IMG/VR virus record: IMGVR_UViG_3300021061_000004
Coordinates: 1 to 51,608 of that record
Reading direction: 5' to 3' (one strand)
DNA length: 51,608 bases
From: a virus
In this document: positions 50,945 through 51,608 of the stretch, piece after piece
Numbering within the stretch: the stretch's first letter is position 1
Layout of the letters: the number at the start of each line of letters is the position of its first letter
Program-made: the position numbers and the translations under genes
Notes under the pieces: generated by a model
The model's input: only the letters and a program-made list of their open reading frames with translations
Told to the model about the DNA's origin: nothing
The model's database searches: none

Positions 50945-51608
50945 GCTTGCCTCCTTCGGAAGGGAGGGCGGAAACGACTTGGCGGGCCTTCCGCGCGGCC
51001 TCACCCATGCGCTTCGAGTGCGACGCCATGAACGCCTTGTCTTCGTCGAGTTGCTTTGCGGTGAGCCCTTCAAACTTGCTGCCGCCCGGATGATTGCAGT
51101 GCATCACCCAGAACTTGTCCTCGGCTTCCTCCAGTTCGGTGACGGCAGCCTCCACCACCACCCTGTACTGCTCGGCCAGGGCTTCGGCGGAATTCAGCCG
51201 TTCAGACAGGGTAAAGGCTTCGCGCGCAATGTTGTGCACCCTGTCTTCGGCAGTTTCGTATCTCGTTTGATTATCCCGCGCCCTCTCCCTCTCCGCCGCT
51301 AGGGCAGCTTCGGCGGCATCTCGTTGCTCGGTCAATCGGCAGATATCCTTGACGCGCTGAACGTCGGCGGCTTCCAGTGCCCCCACCCGTGCGGCGAGCT
51401 TGTCGATCAGGTCGGCGGCTTCGTCTTCTAGTTTGGCCGTCCCGGCGTAGCTAATAGCCGGGGGCGCGTTGCGCCATGCCGCCGCATCAATGCGTAACCG
51501 CTTCACCACCTCCCTCACCGCCTCATCGGCTGGCGGGGTGGGGGTGCGGCGGTCAAAGCCGATGTCAGTAGCGGTGCCGTCCTGCGCCAAGGCGATGTAG
51601 GTCGGCGG
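50937..51608 (-). CDS. Early protein with zinc-like motif and coiled coil, C-terminal part (gene spans the junction)
   Basis: This continues the gene that starts at 646 and leaves the window at base 1; its stop is at 50937. Bases 51482-51608 repeat 1-127. The C-terminal 180 residues are helical and Ala/Glu/Arg-rich (LTEQRDAAEAALAAERERAR, then LNSAEALAEQYRVVVEAAV), probably coiled coil, followed by a Gly/Lys end. Product 396 residues in all. Function unknown. Confidence 0.85.
   Translation of the reverse strand, partial: PPTYIALAQDGTATDIGFDRRTPTPPADEAVREVVKRLRIDAAAWRNAPPAISYAGTAKLEDEAADLIDKLAARVGALEAADVQRVKDICRLTEQRDAAEAALAAERERARDNQTRYETAEDRVHNIAREAFTLSERLNSAEALAEQYRVVVEAAVTELEEAEDKFWVMHCNHPGGSKFEGLTAKQLDEDKAFMASHSKRMGEAARKARQVVSALPSEGGKRG

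Noticed and set aside
1-51608. CRISPR array, insertion sequence, or phage RNA/DNA polymerase
   Set aside because: No regularly spaced direct repeats, no terminal inverted repeats with a transposase, and no polymerase motifs were seen in any convincing frame.

Overview
This window is a complete, GC-rich temperate phage genome that was assembled as a circle and cut open inside a gene. Bases 1-127 and 51482-51608 are identical, and a single reading frame runs off the left edge and continues at the right edge, so the molecule is about 51,481 bp and circular or circularly permuted. The host is probably an alphaproteobacterium. This rests on an attachment site equal to the 3' end of a valine tRNA(GAC), on an integrase ending in the tRNA-antisense peptide common in that class, and on the style of the replication and small early proteins. 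I infer a short-tailed (podovirus-like) particle: there is a portal, a P22/T7-like adaptor and nozzle pair, three consecutive large internal proteins, and no tape measure, tail tube or sheath.

Layout. (1) A leftward operon runs from about 8.1 kb down to 1, through the junction, and on from 51.6 to 46.85 kb. It holds many small tightly overlapping genes, a recombination set (SSB, YqaJ-type exonuclease, ERF-type annealing protein, HNH-like nuclease), a candidate Mom-like acyltransferase, and at its far end excisionase and integrase with attP inside the integrase gene. (2) The immunity region (8.1-9.2 kb) has a short HTH repressor, a divergent Cro-like gene, and two pairs of 17-bp operators with 23-24 bp centre spacing, one pair per early promoter. 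A run of four hairpins follows a third promoter. (3) A rightward early operon (9.0-15.7 kb) carries a LAGLIDADG-type protein, a DUF1064 nuclease, several HTH and membrane mini-proteins, and an O-like replication protein with 11-bp tandem repeats that may mark the origin. (4) Late genes (15.8-46.8 kb, rightward) run terS, terL, a five-gene glycan/hydroxylase/methyltransferase block, portal, an inverted two-gene lysogenic cargo unit, a GroES-like protein, scaffold candidate, decoration, major capsid, head-tail and tail proteins, ejection proteins, tail-fibre-like proteins, a metallophosphoesterase, an HslV-like peptidase, nucleotide-type enzymes, endolysin and holin.

How it works together. In lysogeny the repressor would hold both early promoters through its paired operators, and integrase would use the tRNA-Val half site. 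After induction the left operon supplies recombination functions, the right operon initiates replication using host polymerase and helicase (none is encoded), and late transcription packages DNA and builds the particle. The most unusual parts are the 5.1-kb modification block between terminase and portal, with two fused enzymes; a self-contained promoter-to-terminator unit at 46.5-46.84 kb; the hairpin array at 8.3-8.41 kb; a structured leader before terL; and an ATT-initiated virion gene.
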